Shown one piece after another: positions 1-10,028 of a stretch of DNA of 64,000 nt. How positions within the stretch are numbered: the first letter of the stretch is position 1; each line of letters starts with the position of its first letter. The stretch spans positions 1,054,001 through 1,118,000 of the forward strand of contig OZ251234.1 in the NCBI GenBank assembly GCA_965240325.2. Direction: 5' to 3'. A program made the position numbers and the translations under genes. The notes beneath the pieces were generated by a model. It was not told where the DNA came from. It made no database searches and saw only the letters and a list, made by a program, of their open reading frames with translations. The stretch comes from Rebecca billardiae RCC1528. Its lineage: Eukaryota > Haptophyta.

Positions 1-678
1 GGGGTGGGCACCGGCTGCCGCGCGCTGCAGGGGTACCTGACGGGGAGCAAGGCGTACCGCGCGCGCATGGCCTTCGGCGCCGAGACGGACTCGCAGGACT
101 CCACCGGCGCCGTCGTGCGCCAAGCCGCCTCTGAGCACGTCAGCCTGAGCGCGCTGCGCGAGGCGTGCGCCCCGCTTCGCGGCACCATCCTGCAGCGGCC
201 GCCCGCCTTCTCCGCGCTGCGGCGCGACGGCGTGCGCTCGTACGAGCTCGCGCGCAGGGGCGAGCTGACCGACGCGGACATGCCCGAGCGCGAGGTCCAC
301 GTACACGCGCTCGATATCCTCTCGTGCGCGCGTGAGCCCGACGGCCGCGTCGAGGCCGCTCTGGAGATCGAGTGCGGCGGAGGCGTGTACGTTCGCACGC
401 TGATTGTCGACCTCGCGCGCGCGGTCGGCAGCGCCGCGCACATGACGCAGCTTGAGCGCGTGAAGCAAGGGCCGTTCGAGCTCGACGACGGGGCGCTGCC
501 CGTGCTCCACGAGGCGGAGTTCGACGACGCGGGCGCGATCGTGCGCGCGATGGAGGGCGCCGCCGCCGTCCTGCGCAGCCGTGGCGCCGACGAGACCGCT
601 GAGATGGCAGCGCCAGCTGCGGAGCCCTCGGATGGCGCAGGTCAGCCCATCGCCGGAAGACAGGCAGCTTCTTTGTGA
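1..678 (+). CDS. TruB-family tRNA pseudouridine synthase, 3' part
   Basis: The reading frame is open from base 1, so the 5' end lies outside the window. The visible 225 or so residues begin with GVGTGCRALQGYL and continue KAYRARMAFG, then a TDSQDSTG stretch. This is the order seen just after the catalytic Asp loop in TruB/Pus4-type enzymes. Further on come QRPPAFSALRRDGVRSYELARRGE and GGGVYVRTLIVDLARAVG, which match the conserved PPxxSAxKxxGxxxYexAR and CSxGTYIRsLaxDLG blocks. The family isomerises U55 in the tRNA T-loop; the compartment cannot be told without the N-terminus. The catalytic aspartate is upstream and not visible. The last 60 residues are Ala/Glu-rich and not conserved. The stop is TGA at 676-678. 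The family call is firm; the specific paralogue is not. Confidence 0.85.
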   Translation, partial: GVGTGCRALQGYLTGSKAYRARMAFGAETDSQDSTGAVVRQAASEHVSLSALREACAPLRGTILQRPPAFSALRRDGVRSYELARRGELTDADMPEREVHVHALDILSCAREPDGRVEAALEIECGGGVYVRTLIVDLARAVGSAAHMTQLERVKQGPFELDDGALPVLHEAEFDDAGAIVRAMEGAAAVLRSRGADETAEMAAPAAEPSDGAGQPIAGRQAASL

Positions 679-988
679 GTAGTATCAGGAGCACCTCCGC
701 CGGCCCGCAGCCCTGGGTGACTGGCCAGGCGTCCTGGGAACTGACCGTCGTCGTTCTCGGAATGAAAATGACAAATGTCGTCAACAGCTAGACTGACTGC
801 TAGACCGAGCTGATATTACAGGCATATTCTCCTACAGAAAATATCTTACAGCTCCGCCAGTAAATAGTAATCCTGCAGACCTCAGTCATACATACTACAT
901 AGTGAGTATACGGACAGATTACGGTGTGAGCTGGCACTCTCGGCCCGCCCCGGCGCCTACTTAGAGTACTGAGCTGACGGATAATGCG

Positions 989-1079
<91 letters not shown>
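989..1079. repeat. Compound microsatellite (TA)n(TG)n
   Basis: About 11 TA units run directly into about 34 GT units without interruption. It lies in intergenic DNA about 310 bp downstream of the TruB-like stop. Confidence 0.97.
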
Positions 1080-1082
<3 letters not shown>

Positions 1083-1735
1083 ACGACCGTGGAGCCCTGC
1101 CACCCGTCCCAGAAAGCCTCTGAGCCCGTCTTCGGCTCAGCGGGCTCAAAAACTTCGGAGCGAGGGTTTTGAGCTCAGTGACTATGAATTAATGAAATGG
1201 GCTGGCTACGAATAGCTGCGCGGGTATTTTTTAATACCACGGGCCTTGATGTAGGGGGCTGGGACGGGTGGTACCCGAGTCGGAGGAGCCGACTCCGAGC
1301 CGAGGAGCTGAGCGGAGCGAGCCCGCGAGGCTCAGGTCGCTTACTGGACGGCGGCGGCCGCGGCGGGTCCTCCTCGGCTCGGAGTCGGCTCCTCCGACTC
1401 ACACGTGACCCCGTCACGGCCCGCGGCACGGCGGCGCGGGCTGCGGCCATCATCAGCGGCTGCGCTGCCTCATCCGAGGCTGATGATCGATGCTGGACCT
1501 GACGCATCATGACGATGCAGCAACGTGAACCGCGGATTATATTGACGAGTCGTTAGTCCGCCTCGGCACTCTATCTGCACGTCATCAGCTGCTGCTGTCG
1601 TCAGAGTGGACCCGCGGGAGCGCGCGAGTCGTCGTGGCCTGACCTACTGTCGTGGGCGGTCAGCAGTAGTGAACCGTGCCTAGTGGCTAGCTACACTCTG
1701 ATACAGTACGCCAGTACGGTCCGTACGGCTACGAC

Positions 1736-1736
<1 letters not shown>

Positions 1737-1792
<56 letters not shown>
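1737..1792. repeat. (GA)n microsatellite
   Basis: A pure GA tract of about 27 units, followed by a short (CA)n. Confidence 0.97.
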
Positions 1793-1794
<2 letters not shown>

Positions 1795-1948
1795 CACACA
1801 CAGTATATGGCTCTGACGGCCTGCAGCTGACTGTCGCGCTAATCGGCAGCGGCTACTATGCCGCCTGGCGATAAGTATATATCTGATGCACGTCAATGTC
1901 GATGGGCATGATGGCCGGCCCCATCATGGGCATGGCGATCGCGATGTG

Positions 1949-3233
1949 ATGACCGCGTTCCGCGGTCCTTTTCTGCATAGAATCAACGCAGTTGGGGGCC
2001 CGCGGTGGCCGTGCAATCGCGGCTCTCCGCCGTAGTGGCAGTTCGCCAGTTGAAGTCGGTTCTGAGATGACTGAAGCTATATTAGTCCGACCGTCGCCCT
2101 GCCTGCGCGACCGCGAGACTCATTCACACTTCACACAATCACAGCAGCGGACCTGAGACCGCACCCGGCACCGGTCGTCAAATCGGACGTCCGTCTGACA
2201 ACTAGCTGCCAAATGTCCAACTGGCTGATCAGCTCGGATCCGACCCGTCCGCGATCGTGCCATCGGCATCGGAATTACTACTAGTAGCTGCCAAACTGTG
2301 TCCAACTCTGGCTGATCAGCTCGGATCCGACCCGTCCGCGATCGTGCCGAGTGAGTCGTGCCGCGGAGCTCGGAGTACTGAAGGAGTCGGGTGTGACAGC
2401 AGGGTGCTTTAGCGCTGCGGCCCGTGCCAGCCAACGACCAGACGTACTCTGGCCACTTGACCCGTTGCACGGGTGAGTGACCGTACGCCCTGCCTAGTGC
2501 CTACCGCGCGCGCCGCGCGACCGGCGACTCGGGGTGATGGAGAGCGGATGGCGACAGCAGCAGCAGTCCTCATGAAGACGATGAAACTGGCGGCACGGGT
2601 GCACGAGGTGGCAGGCGAAAGCGCGCCGACGAGACCGCATTTGACACACCTGAGCCGCACGCGCGTGCCGTTACGCCGAGCGGCGAGCGCTGCAAACGCG
2701 CAACCGTACCGCGCGCGCCACGACGGCGCGGCACTAGCTGATGCAGGCCGTACTGCCGGCACTGCTTCTGCGATCATGCGCCACGGTCGCAGCTGACTGC
2801 GTGAGCAGCAAGCGGGAGGCGGGTCCGGAGGCACGTGCAGGCCGCCGTCCCGCATATCCGCCATCGCCCATCGTGCCGGGGCACGTCACCTCCGACGATC
2901 CGGATGTGGCCCAGTCCGGACGTCACGCGATCCGGGAAGACGAGTACGATTCGCTCGTAACGAACCGTTACACTAATGTCACGTCCAGCTGACGTCCAGA
3001 TCTCACTTTACTTAAGGGAATCAGCTGGGCGCGGTTTTTTTTGGCCTGATAGACCTCTCAATGCGATCTCAAAAACTCGAAACTCGGTCTCCGCCAGCCC
3101 TAAAAATCGCCCCCCGTCCCTTTTTTTCCGCCGCCCCCCGTCCCTTTTTTCTTGATCAAAGATCTTTTTGAAACGTGGTTCGGGCCCGCTGGTGCGGGCT
3201 CCACGCTGCGCGCTCCGCCCTGCACCGCGGGCC
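1949..3233 (+). mobile_element. Dispersed repeat family, copy A (about 1.3 kb)
   Basis: The left end is ATGACCGCGTTCCGCGGTCC, a near-terminal palindrome (GACCGCG-TTC-CGCGGTC). A GGGGGCCCGCGGTGG motif follows about 40 bp inside. The right end is CTGCACCGCGGGCCAT, preceded by a TGATCAAAGATCTTT segment and by CCCCCCGTCCC runs. The whole element recurs in inverse orientation at 34034-36398 with high identity. Both ends recur at other places in the window with unrelated interiors. A segment of about 40 bp (cggatccgacccgtccgcg core) is duplicated inside, near 2219-2260 and 2307-2348. Translations of the interior look like shadow frames and no transposase is recognisable, so this is taken as non-autonomous. 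The class is unresolved; conserved ends, a terminal hairpin and variable interiors suggest a Helitron-like or foldback element. Confidence 0.7.
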
Positions 3234-3333
3234 ATCATGATGATGATTCCTAATTCTAGCTGATGCGCCGCGCGGGCGTGCACAGTGACCTGACAGGGCG
3301 GATCGGCGCTCGCCTGATGAGCACAATGGCTGC

Positions 3334-4500
3334 TCATGGGGCACTACCGTCTGCGTCTGCGCCCGGGCCGCGCAGGCGGCGTCGCATCTCGTCCGCCGGG
3401 ACAGCCGCGACGGCCCTGAGCGCGCGCCAGCCCGGGGTCAGCGTGAGCGTGAGGTACGCGTTCTCGGGCTGCAGCGCGGCCGAGTAGGAGCCAAACACGA
3501 GCGAGGCCGCGATGCGCGCGCCCACCAGTGCGGGGAGCGCGGTCCACTCGGCTTCGGAGAGGGGCAGCGCCGCGTCGTACGCGCGGCTGAGCGCAGCGCA
3601 GCACTCCCACGCGCGCTCGGCCACGCCCGTCCCCACGTGCTGCTCGTAGTTGCACGAGATCAGCGTGTACGCCAGCGCAATCCCGAGCTCGCACGCGCGC
3701 CACGTGTGCGCCATGTCGCCAAAGTCAATCACGCCCAGCGCGCGCGCCGCGCCCTCGGCCGCGGGCGAGACGAGGATGTTCTGGTCGTTGAGGTCGCCGT
3801 GGATCAGCTGGCGGGGAAGCTCGGCGTCGAGCGGCGCGGCGAGCTCCGCGAAGCGCGCGAGCGCGCCCTCGACGAGCGCGCGCTCGTCCGCGCCGTCCGC
3901 GAGCGCGGAGAGAAACGGCGCGACGCTCGACTGGACGGTGCGCACGTCCCACGCATGCGGGCGCGCGGCGCACGCGGCGCACGCGGCACCGTCGAGGTCG
4001 GCGAGGGCGCGCGTGACGCCCGCGAGCATCCGGCCCACCTCCGCCATCAGCTCGGGCTCGGGCGCCACGTCGGCCAGCAGGCGCGCCGGCTTGAACGGCA
4101 GCAGCCGGACGGCGTGTGAGCGCGGCGGGGCACGCGCGGCGTTGGGCAGCGTGTCCACGAGCTCGATGGCGCGGCCGTTGCGCGAGGCGATGGAGACAGG
4201 CGCCCAGCACCCCGCGTGCGCGTGCACCCGCGCCATCGCCGTGTCCTGCGCCTGTATCAGCGGCAGGTTGTTCGTCTCAACGCCGTTGTGCAGCTTGAGC
4301 ACAAACTCAGCCCCGCGCCCGTCGCGCAGGAAAAAGTTGTTGTCGTCGTACGAGTCGAGCTGCTTGACGGAGGCGGGGTCGCACTCGAGGCCGTACAGCT
4401 CGCGCGCCAGGCGCACCGCATCGTCGCAGCTCGCCGCGGGCTTCTCCAGCTTCCGCTTCGCCTCGTCCGCCGTCGCCTTGTCCGCTGCAGATGGCGCCAT
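3334..4500 (-). CDS. HYKK: Hydroxylysine kinase-like APH-fold phosphotransferase
   Basis: Single-exon gene of 388 aa, near the length of animal 5-hydroxylysine kinases. Conserved blocks in order are: LDSYDDNNFFLRDGRGAEFV near residue 45 with VLKLHN (nucleotide-binding lobe); VRLLPFKPARLLADV; LIHGDLNDQNILV, the Brenner motif with the catalytic Asp; GVIDFGDMAHTWRACELGI, with the metal-binding DFG; and SLVFGSYSAALQPENAYL near the C-terminus. Animal enzymes phosphorylate 5-hydroxy-L-lysine using GTP in lysine catabolism, and that substrate is inferred here. The start is MAPSAADK at 4500. The gene is divergent from the TMEM41-like gene. Its first 20 codons and the shared promoter are copied again at 5261-5320, where that copy runs straight into unrelated sequence and has no downstream gene. 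Confidence 0.85.
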   Translation of the reverse strand: MAPSAADKATADEAKRKLEKPAASCDDAVRLARELYGLECDPASVKQLDSYDDNNFFLRDGRGAEFVLKLHNGVETNNLPLIQAQDTAMARVHAHAGCWAPVSIASRNGRAIELVDTLPNAARAPPRSHAVRLLPFKPARLLADVAPEPELMAEVGRMLAGVTRALADLDGAACAACAARPHAWDVRTVQSSVAPFLSALADGADERALVEGALARFAELAAPLDAELPRQLIHGDLNDQNILVSPAAEGAARALGVIDFGDMAHTWRACELGIALAYTLISCNYEQHVGTGVAERAWECCAALSRAYDAALPLSEAEWTALPALVGARIAASLVFGSYSAALQPENAYLTLTLTPGWRALRAVAAVPADEMRRRLRGPGADADGSAP

Positions 4501-5000
4501 CGTGCCAAATAATCACGACGCGACGATCAACGATTCAACGGGCGCGGGTCGATCTTCTATTCTAGTATTCTTCTCAGCCGTGGTCGAAGGCGGTGGCGAT
4601 TGGCGTGCGGACGCGCATCTGCCTTCCACCCACCGACGATGCTTGCGGAGAAGCTCGGGCTGAAGAGCAGCTCGGGGCTCGCCATGATTCACAGCCCACG
4701 CGACGACAGGTTACTCCGTCGCGACGTGATCTCGCTGCTCACCTTCTTCTGCGCGGGCCTGACGGTGCTGTACTGCGCGGTGTCTGCGCTGCCGCCCATG
4801 GACGCCTCCGACCGCACGCACCTGCACAGGCCACGAGACATCGAGGAGTTCCACGCCATACAGGCGCGCGCATCCGCTCGCCGCCCCCCGCGGGCCCGAC
4901 TCCACCACCTCTCCCCGTGCTCAGCCCGCGCGCGCGCGCCCCGGCCACATTGTGTGCGCGCTTGCACATGTGCGCAGACGGTGCTGCTCAAGTACCGCGA
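4441..5000. repeat. Tandem segmental duplication, unit 1
   Basis: This 560-bp block appears identical to 5261-5820 (offset 820 bp) in my base-by-base reading of several lines. It contains the first 20 codons of the kinase gene on the minus strand, the divergent promoter, the first coding exon and first intron of the TMEM41-like gene, and the first 7 codons of its second exon. Identity stops abruptly after AAGTACCGCGA at both copies. Confidence 0.93.
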
Positions 5001-5037
5001 CAACCCAGAGGAGGGGCAGCCACCAGCGCCGCGGTGA
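4639..5037 (+). pseudogene. Truncated 5' copy of the TMEM41-like gene
   Basis: Exon 1 at 4639-4863 and a GC-AG intron at 4864-4977 are the same as in the intact gene downstream. The second exon keeps only TVLLKYR before the duplication breakpoint. It then runs into a novel tail, DNPEEGQPPAPR, and a stop at 5035-5037. The product would be 94 aa with one membrane segment and no SNARE-associated domain. The copy retains the start region and upstream sequence, so it may still be transcribed. It is best treated as a partial duplicate or chimeric gene. Confidence 0.8.
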
Positions 5038-5260
5038 CCCAGCAGCCACGCCGGCCGCCGAGCCGCGGATGCAGCCAGCGAGCGCGCGCAGAGAGGCGCA
5101 TCGCTTGCCAAGCTACTGCGCGGATCCGCGCCCACCCCCTGTCCGGGCCTGGCTCGGCTTGACGACCGGAAAACCTTCGGGCAGCCGGACCCGGGCTGCC
5201 AGCCCGCCCTCATGAGGGCTACCGGTGAGTTATACCCGCATAACCGAGCGGTTATACAAC

Positions 5261-5820
5261 CTTCTCCAGCTTCCGCTTCGCCTCGTCCGCCGTCGCCTTG
5301 TCCGCTGCAGATGGCGCCATCGTGCCAAATAATCACGACGCGACGATCAACGATTCAACGGGCGCGGGTCGATCTTCTATTCTAGTATTCTTCTCAGCCG
5401 TGGTCGAAGGCGGTGGCGATTGGCGTGCGGACGCGCATCTGCCTTCCACCCACCGACGATGCTTGCGGAGAAGCTCGGGCTGAAGAGCAGCTCGGGGCTC
5501 GCCATGATTCACAGCCCACGCGACGACAGGTTACTCCGTCGCGACGTGATCTCGCTGCTCACCTTCTTCTGCGCGGGCCTGACGGTGCTGTACTGCGCGG
5601 TGTCTGCGCTGCCGCCCATGGACGCCTCCGACCGCACGCACCTGCACAGGCCACGAGACATCGAGGAGTTCCACGCCATACAGGCGCGCGCATCCGCTCG
5701 CCGCCCCCCGCGGGCCCGACTCCACCACCTCTCCCCGTGCTCAGCCCGCGCGCGCGCGCCCCGGCCACATTGTGTGCGCGCTTGCACATGTGCGCAGACG
5801 GTGCTGCTCAAGTACCGCGA
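5261..5820. repeat. Tandem segmental duplication, unit 2
   Basis: Second copy of the 4441-5000 block. It supplies the promoter and 5' exon of the intact TMEM41-like gene. The minus-strand side carries an orphan kinase 5' end (5320 down to 5261) that reads into a stop within a few codons. The 260 bp between the units (5001-5260) is unrelated filler. Confidence 0.93.
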
Positions 5821-6556
5821 GCTCAACTCCGGCGCGGTGCTGGCGGTGTTCATGTGCGCGTACATATTCATGCAGGCGTTCGCCATCCCGGGCTCGGTCA
5901 TCTTCTCCCTACTCTCCGGCCCGCTGTTCGGCCCGCTCTCCGGCTACGTTCTCGTGTGCATCTCGACGACGGTGGGCGCGATCGCGTGCTACTGCGTGTC
6001 CAACTGCTTCATGCGCAGGCTGCTGGCGGCGCGGTTCCCCGCGCGCGTGGCCTTCCTCGAGCAGAAGGTGAAGGAGAACGCGGACAACGTCTTCTACTTC
6101 ATGCTCTCGCTGCGCATGTCGCCGCTCCTGCCCAACTGGTTTGTGAACGCGGCCTCGCCGGTTGCGGGCGTCTCGCTCAGAGAATTCTCGCTCGCCACGC
6201 TCGTCGGGCTGATGCCGATCAACTTCCTGCACGTGCAGGCCGGTGCGCGCGCGGCGGCGCACGCACGGCGGCGTCCGAGTGCTCGCCGCGCGTGCGCTCA
6301 CGCGGCTCCGCCCGCCGCCCGCCGTGCCTGTGCGCGCGCAGGCCTGACGATTGGGTACGCGCACTCGCTCTCGTCCGCGCTGCAAAATTACCGGCGCGTG
6401 CTGCTGCTGCTCAGCCTGTCGCTGCTCGCGCTCGTGCCCGTCTACATCAAGGCGCGGCGCAGGCGAAAGGGGTCGGGCGCGGGCTTGTTGGGCGGGCACC
6501 ACTACCACAAGGCCAAGACGGACGAGGACGAGCTGGAGGGCAACCACCCGGCATGA
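5459..6556 (+). CDS. TMEM41/VTT-domain (SNARE-associated Golgi) membrane protein
   Basis: Three exons: 5459-5683, 5798-6242 and 6342-6556, giving about 294 aa. The first intron is GC-AG (CAG|GCGCGC to GCAG|ACGG) and the second GT-AG. The product has an N-terminal hydrophobic segment, then LNSGAVLAVFMCAYIFMQAF, FSLLSGPLFGPLSGY, FYFMLSLRMSPLLPNWFVNA and SPVAGVSLREFSLATLVG. These match the VTT/DedA fold of TMEM41B, VMP1 and TVP38 proteins, including the re-entrant-loop RxxPxxPNWxxN signature. A last transmembrane helix precedes a basic tail (KARRRRKG). TMEM41-type proteins are ER lipid scramblases linked to autophagy and lipid mobilisation; that role is inferred. The introns are in frame or resolved by phase, and removing them restores the QAGLTIGY junction expected for the family. 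Confidence 0.88.
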   Translation: MLAEKLGLKSSSGLAMIHSPRDDRLLRRDVISLLTFFCAGLTVLYCAVSALPPMDASDRTHLHRPRDIEEFHAIQARASARRPPRARLHHLSPCSARARAPRPHCVRACTCAQTVLLKYRELNSGAVLAVFMCAYIFMQAFAIPGSVIFSLLSGPLFGPLSGYVLVCISTTVGAIACYCVSNCFMRRLLAARFPARVAFLEQKVKENADNVFYFMLSLRMSPLLPNWFVNAASPVAGVSLREFSLATLVGLMPINFLHVQAGARAAAHARRRPSARRACAHAAPPAARRACARAGLTIGYAHSLSSALQNYRRVLLLLSLSLLALVPVYIKARRRRKGSGAGLLGGHHYHKAKTDEDELEGNHPA

Positions 6557-6926
6557 CGTTGACCGTCAAGGGTCGCCGGAGCGCGCGGCCCGCCGGCGGC
6601 CCCGTGTCCCCGGTGGCCACACTGTCTGAGGCATGACCCACGATCCGTCCCGGCCGCTGCCGCATCCTGCACGTCCATTGTGGCCCACTGGCCCAACCTG
6701 GAGGCTGCCTCGAGAGCAGCCTGCTGGCAGCTAGCCGCCCTTGTCGCCGTTCCGGTTGGGCTCGGCTGGATGTTTCGCACTTCGCAGCATTCAGAGTCCG
6801 GATGTTCACCATCCGGACTATCACGGCCACAGTGAAAAAAAGCTTGACCCGCCGGCCACACCCCTAAAATACGTGGACCTCGTCGGACGAGCGAACTCGA
6901 CGGTCATCAGGGCCAGCCGCGCGACC

Positions 6927-8434
6927 ATGTCGGCGCTCGAGACGGTGAAGGCGCGCAAGTGGAGCCCGAGCTCGTGGCGCGGGCTCGAGTCCCACCAGAT
7001 GGCCGAGTACGAGGACAAGGCGCTCGAGGCGAGCGTCATCGCCAAGCTCTCCAAGCTGCCGCCCCTCGTGCAGCCGGCCGAGTGCGACGCGCTCAAGGCC
7101 GAGCTCGCCGAGGCCGCGCGCGGCAAGAGCTTCATCGTGCAGGGTGGCGACTGCGCCGAGCGCTTCATGGACTGCGAGGGCGATCGGCTCGAGGCGCAGC
7201 TCAAGGTGCTCACGCAGATGGGAGCCATCATCACGCAGGCCACGGGCGCGCCGACCGTGCGCATCGCGCGCATCGCTGGCCAGTACGGCAAGCCTCGCTC
7301 CAAGCCGACGGAGACGGTCGAGGGCTACGGCGAGATCATGTCGTTCAAGGGGGACAATATCAACGGCTACGAGCCCACCGAGCGCAAGTGGGACCCCAAG
7401 CGCCTCCTCGAGGGCTACTTCCACTCGGCCGCGACGCTCAACTACCTGCGCTCGCTGCGCATGGGTGCCGACCTGTCCTCCTTCCTCGAGATCGACACGG
7501 GGTTCACGGCGAAGAGCCCCGAGCACGCGCAGAACCAGAAGATCGCGGAGGGCGTGCGCAAGAGCGCCGACGCGTCCGCGGGCTCCGCCTTCTACACCTC
7601 GCACGAGGCGATGCAGCTCAACCTCGAGGAGGCGCTGACGCGGCACGTGCCGGGCGGCGGCGGCGGCGGCGGCGCGCACTACAACCTGTCGGCGCACCTG
7701 GTGTGGATCGGCGACCGCACGCGCCAGCTGCTCGGCGGGCACGTGGAGTACTTCCGCGGGCTGGCCAACCCGGTGGGCTGCAAGGTCGGCCCGTCGATGA
7801 AGCCCGACGAGCTCGCCGAGCTCGTGCAGATCCTGAACCCGAACAAGGAGGAGGGCAAGCTGCTGCTGATCACCCGCTATGGGCACGACAAGGTCGAGGC
7901 CCACCTGCCGGGGCACATCGAGGCGGTGAAGGTGCGCGCGCGCGCGCGCGGTGTGTGCGTGCGTGGCGCGCGCGCGCGGCGTGCGGCCGCGGCCCGCTCA
8001 CTCGCGCCCCCGCGCGCCCGCGCGTACCCACCCACCGCTCGCCCTGCCTTCCGGCCACGCAGGCCACGGGCGTGCCGGTCGTGTGGCAGTGCGACGGCGT
8101 GCACGGCAACACGGTCACCGCAAAGTCGGTCGGGCTCAAGACGCGCGCGTTCGACGACGTGATGGCCGAGGTGACCAACGCGCTCGAGGTGCACCGCAAG
8201 GCGGGCTCGACGCTCGCCGGCATCCACCTCGAGCTCACCGGGCAGGAGGTGACGGAGTGCACGGGTGGCTGCATCTGCCTCTCAGAGGCCGACCTCAAGA
8301 AGAACTATGAGACCTACTGCGACCCGCGGCTCAACGCGAAGCAGGCGCTCGAGGCGGCGTTCACCGTCGCGCGCGCGCTCGGGCCGATGTGCGTCGAGAC
8401 GGAAAGTAAGCGCGCGAAGCGGCGCAAGGTCTGA
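6927..8434 (+). CDS. Type II (plant-type) DAHP synthase
   Basis: Catalyses condensation of phosphoenolpyruvate and erythrose-4-phosphate to 3-deoxy-D-arabino-heptulosonate-7-phosphate, the first shikimate-pathway step. Two exons: 6927-7931 and 8063-8434, 458 aa, with a GT-AG intron of 131 bp. Junction AVK|ATGVPVVWQCDGVHGNTV is the expected family sequence. Class II marks in order are WSPSSWR at the start, FIVQGGDCAERFMDC, RIARIAGQYGKPRS, GDNINGYEPTERKWDP, LVWIGDRTRQL, NPVGCKVGPSM, the WQCDGVHGNT block and HLELTGQEVTECTGG. A run of seven glycines near residue 243 sits in a loop before the conserved YNLSAHLVWIG block. Start chosen at MSALETVKARKW; an in-frame upstream Met at 6741 exists, but the extension does not resemble a plastid leader, so the compartment is uncertain. 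Confidence 0.93.
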
Positions 8435-9371
8435 GCGCGGGGTGCGCGCACGTGCGCCGCCGCTGCCGCGGCCAGCTGCAGCTGCAGCCCAGCCGGCCGC
8501 ACCGAGGGGTGCGGCGCACCGTGCTACCGCGCGGTGCGGCGGCCCCGACCCGCCCTTCGTCCCTGGGCCCCGGCGTGCTGTGCTGCACGCGCCGTGTGCG
8601 CAGAGTGAGGGCCGTCGCGCCGCTCGATCTCGGAGGAGAGGGCAAGCGCTCGATGAGTCGCCGCGCTGGCAATGCCTGACCCCGTCCGAGCCGCACGGCG
8701 GCACGCGCGTCATCGCGCGCGCCCCACTCATTCATAATTCGTTCATGTCAATGTACTGCAAGCTGGCGGCGATGGGCGTCTGCATTGCGTGCTTGCTTTG
8801 TCTGCGTCGTCACTCGCCCGATGCGCATGGCGGGCCGCGCACGTGGTTTGCGGTCGGCGTTGCCTGCGCTGCAGTGAGTCACTTCCTGGCCCTGGGCCCC
8901 GGCGCCGGGCGGCCGGCGGCCGGCCGGCCAGGCCGCTTGGGGCTGGGGTGTGACTGTTTGTCTGTTGAGTGTCACTGGGCATCTTGTAGTCTGATGACAA
9001 TGACTGCTCCTCATACAGACTCATCACCTGTAGTATCTATATATGATTACATTGACGCTTGTTGATGAGAGAGAGAGATCTCACGCCTGCTGAGCCTGAG
9101 TGCTGATGCGGGGTTAGACCTCCGGCGGGGAAGCGCACTGCGCTGTGCGCAGCACGGAACTGAGGAACTCTGCTGGAATCGCAGAATGGCATATGCTGTA
9201 TATCAGATCACCGCTGCGGTAATCTGTGCGCGCCAAGAAGATGGCAGCTGGCAGCAACCATCCCGCGCGAATCTGGGGTGCCATTGCGGCACGGGAGAGG
9301 CGCCGTGCCCTGCGCGCGTGACGGGTCTGCGCCAGCGGCGGTCCACCCGCGGCTGCGTCGGCTCCGTCCAC
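8435..9371. other. Intergenic region, no gene seen
   Basis: A GC-rich trailer of the DAHP synthase gene is followed by lower-GC DNA. No coding frame with family resemblance or plausible composition was recognised on either strand. Confidence 0.6.
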
Positions 9372-10028
9372 TCACGCATGCACGGCGCACGCGGGCGCGG
9401 CCGCGGTCGGTGCGCCGCCGAAGACGTACACGAAGAGCGCGGTCAGCAGGCAGACCAGCGCGGAGAATGACATCGGCCCGGTCGCCGAGTACAGCCGGAT
9501 CACGCCCAGCAGCCCCGGCGTGGCCACTTTGCGCGACCACCACTCGTGCAGCGCGTACACGCCAAAGCAGTGCAGCAGGAAGCCGAGCTGGTCGTACTCG
9601 ACCTGCACGGAGGTGACCTGCCGCTCCTCGTTGTACCAGCAGATCACCATCACCTTGAACGGAAAGGCTGGCAGGAACGAGAAGGACCGGTGGTTGTGCT
9701 CCTCGAGGATGAGGTAGCACAGCTTGCGCTCGGGCTCGTGCGTGAACGCAAAGCAGCGGTAGATGCGGCGCGAGATGCCGAGCAGCCTGGTGTAGCACTG
9801 CTCGGCCTGGAAGACGTCGTCCCATCTCTTGATCACGGCGTTCGAGCACATGTTGAATGTGACGTCGGGCCCCATCCACAACGAGAGCTCCTGCATGATG
9901 CGCGGCACGAAGTTCTTGAGGCCCACCTCCTCAACGTTGCATGGCGAGACGTGCACTATGCGACCGTCGGGCACCTGCTGACTCCACACCCGCTCGCGCG
10001 GGCCGCCGCCCAGCTTGCCATTGCACAT
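9372..10028 (-). CDS. Uncharacterised protein with C-terminal membrane anchor
   Basis: 218 aa from MCNGKLGGGPRERVW. I do not recognise the family with confidence. The body is well-formed alpha/beta sequence: a basic N-terminus, VGLKNFVPRIMQELSLWMGP, IYRCFAFTHEPERKLCYLIL, FPFKVMVICWYNE and QLGFLLHCFGVYALHEWW. A hydrophobic helix follows near residues 190-208 (SFSALVCLLTALFVYVF). The beta-rich middle, with a Leu-Tyr-Asp type pattern, is reminiscent of NTF2/SnoaL-like proteins; that is a weak guess. The frame stays open upstream to 10505, but that extension is Arg/Pro-rich and unlike the body, so the internal Met at 10028 is preferred. The gene is divergent from the SNAPIN homologue. Confidence 0.65.
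   Translation of the reverse strand: MCNGKLGGGPRERVWSQQVPDGRIVHVSPCNVEEVGLKNFVPRIMQELSLWMGPDVTFNMCSNAVIKRWDDVFQAEQCYTRLLGISRRIYRCFAFTHEPERKLCYLILEEHNHRSFSFLPAFPFKVMVICWYNEERQVTSVQVEYDQLGFLLHCFGVYALHEWWSRKVATPGLLGVIRLYSATGPMSFSALVCLLTALFVYVFGGAPTAAAPACAVHA

Larger units (their letters stand above)
679..1948. other. Intergenic region with simple repeats, no gene seen
   Basis: No convincing coding frame is present. The stretch holds a (TA)n(TG)n tract at 989-1079, an inverted GC-rich segment around 1283-1400 in which the gtcggaggagccgactcc motif recurs inverted, and a (GA)n tract at 1737-1792. His-Thr or Cys-Val repeat translations here are microsatellite artefacts. Confidence 0.7.

Noticed and set aside
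961-1172. Open frames of alternating His-Thr or Cys-Val
   Set aside because: They are translations of the (TA)n(TG)n microsatellite on either strand.
6741-6926. N-terminal extension of DAHP synthase
   Set aside because: In frame, but does not look like a transit or signal peptide; the conserved start WSPSSWR lies just after the internal Met.
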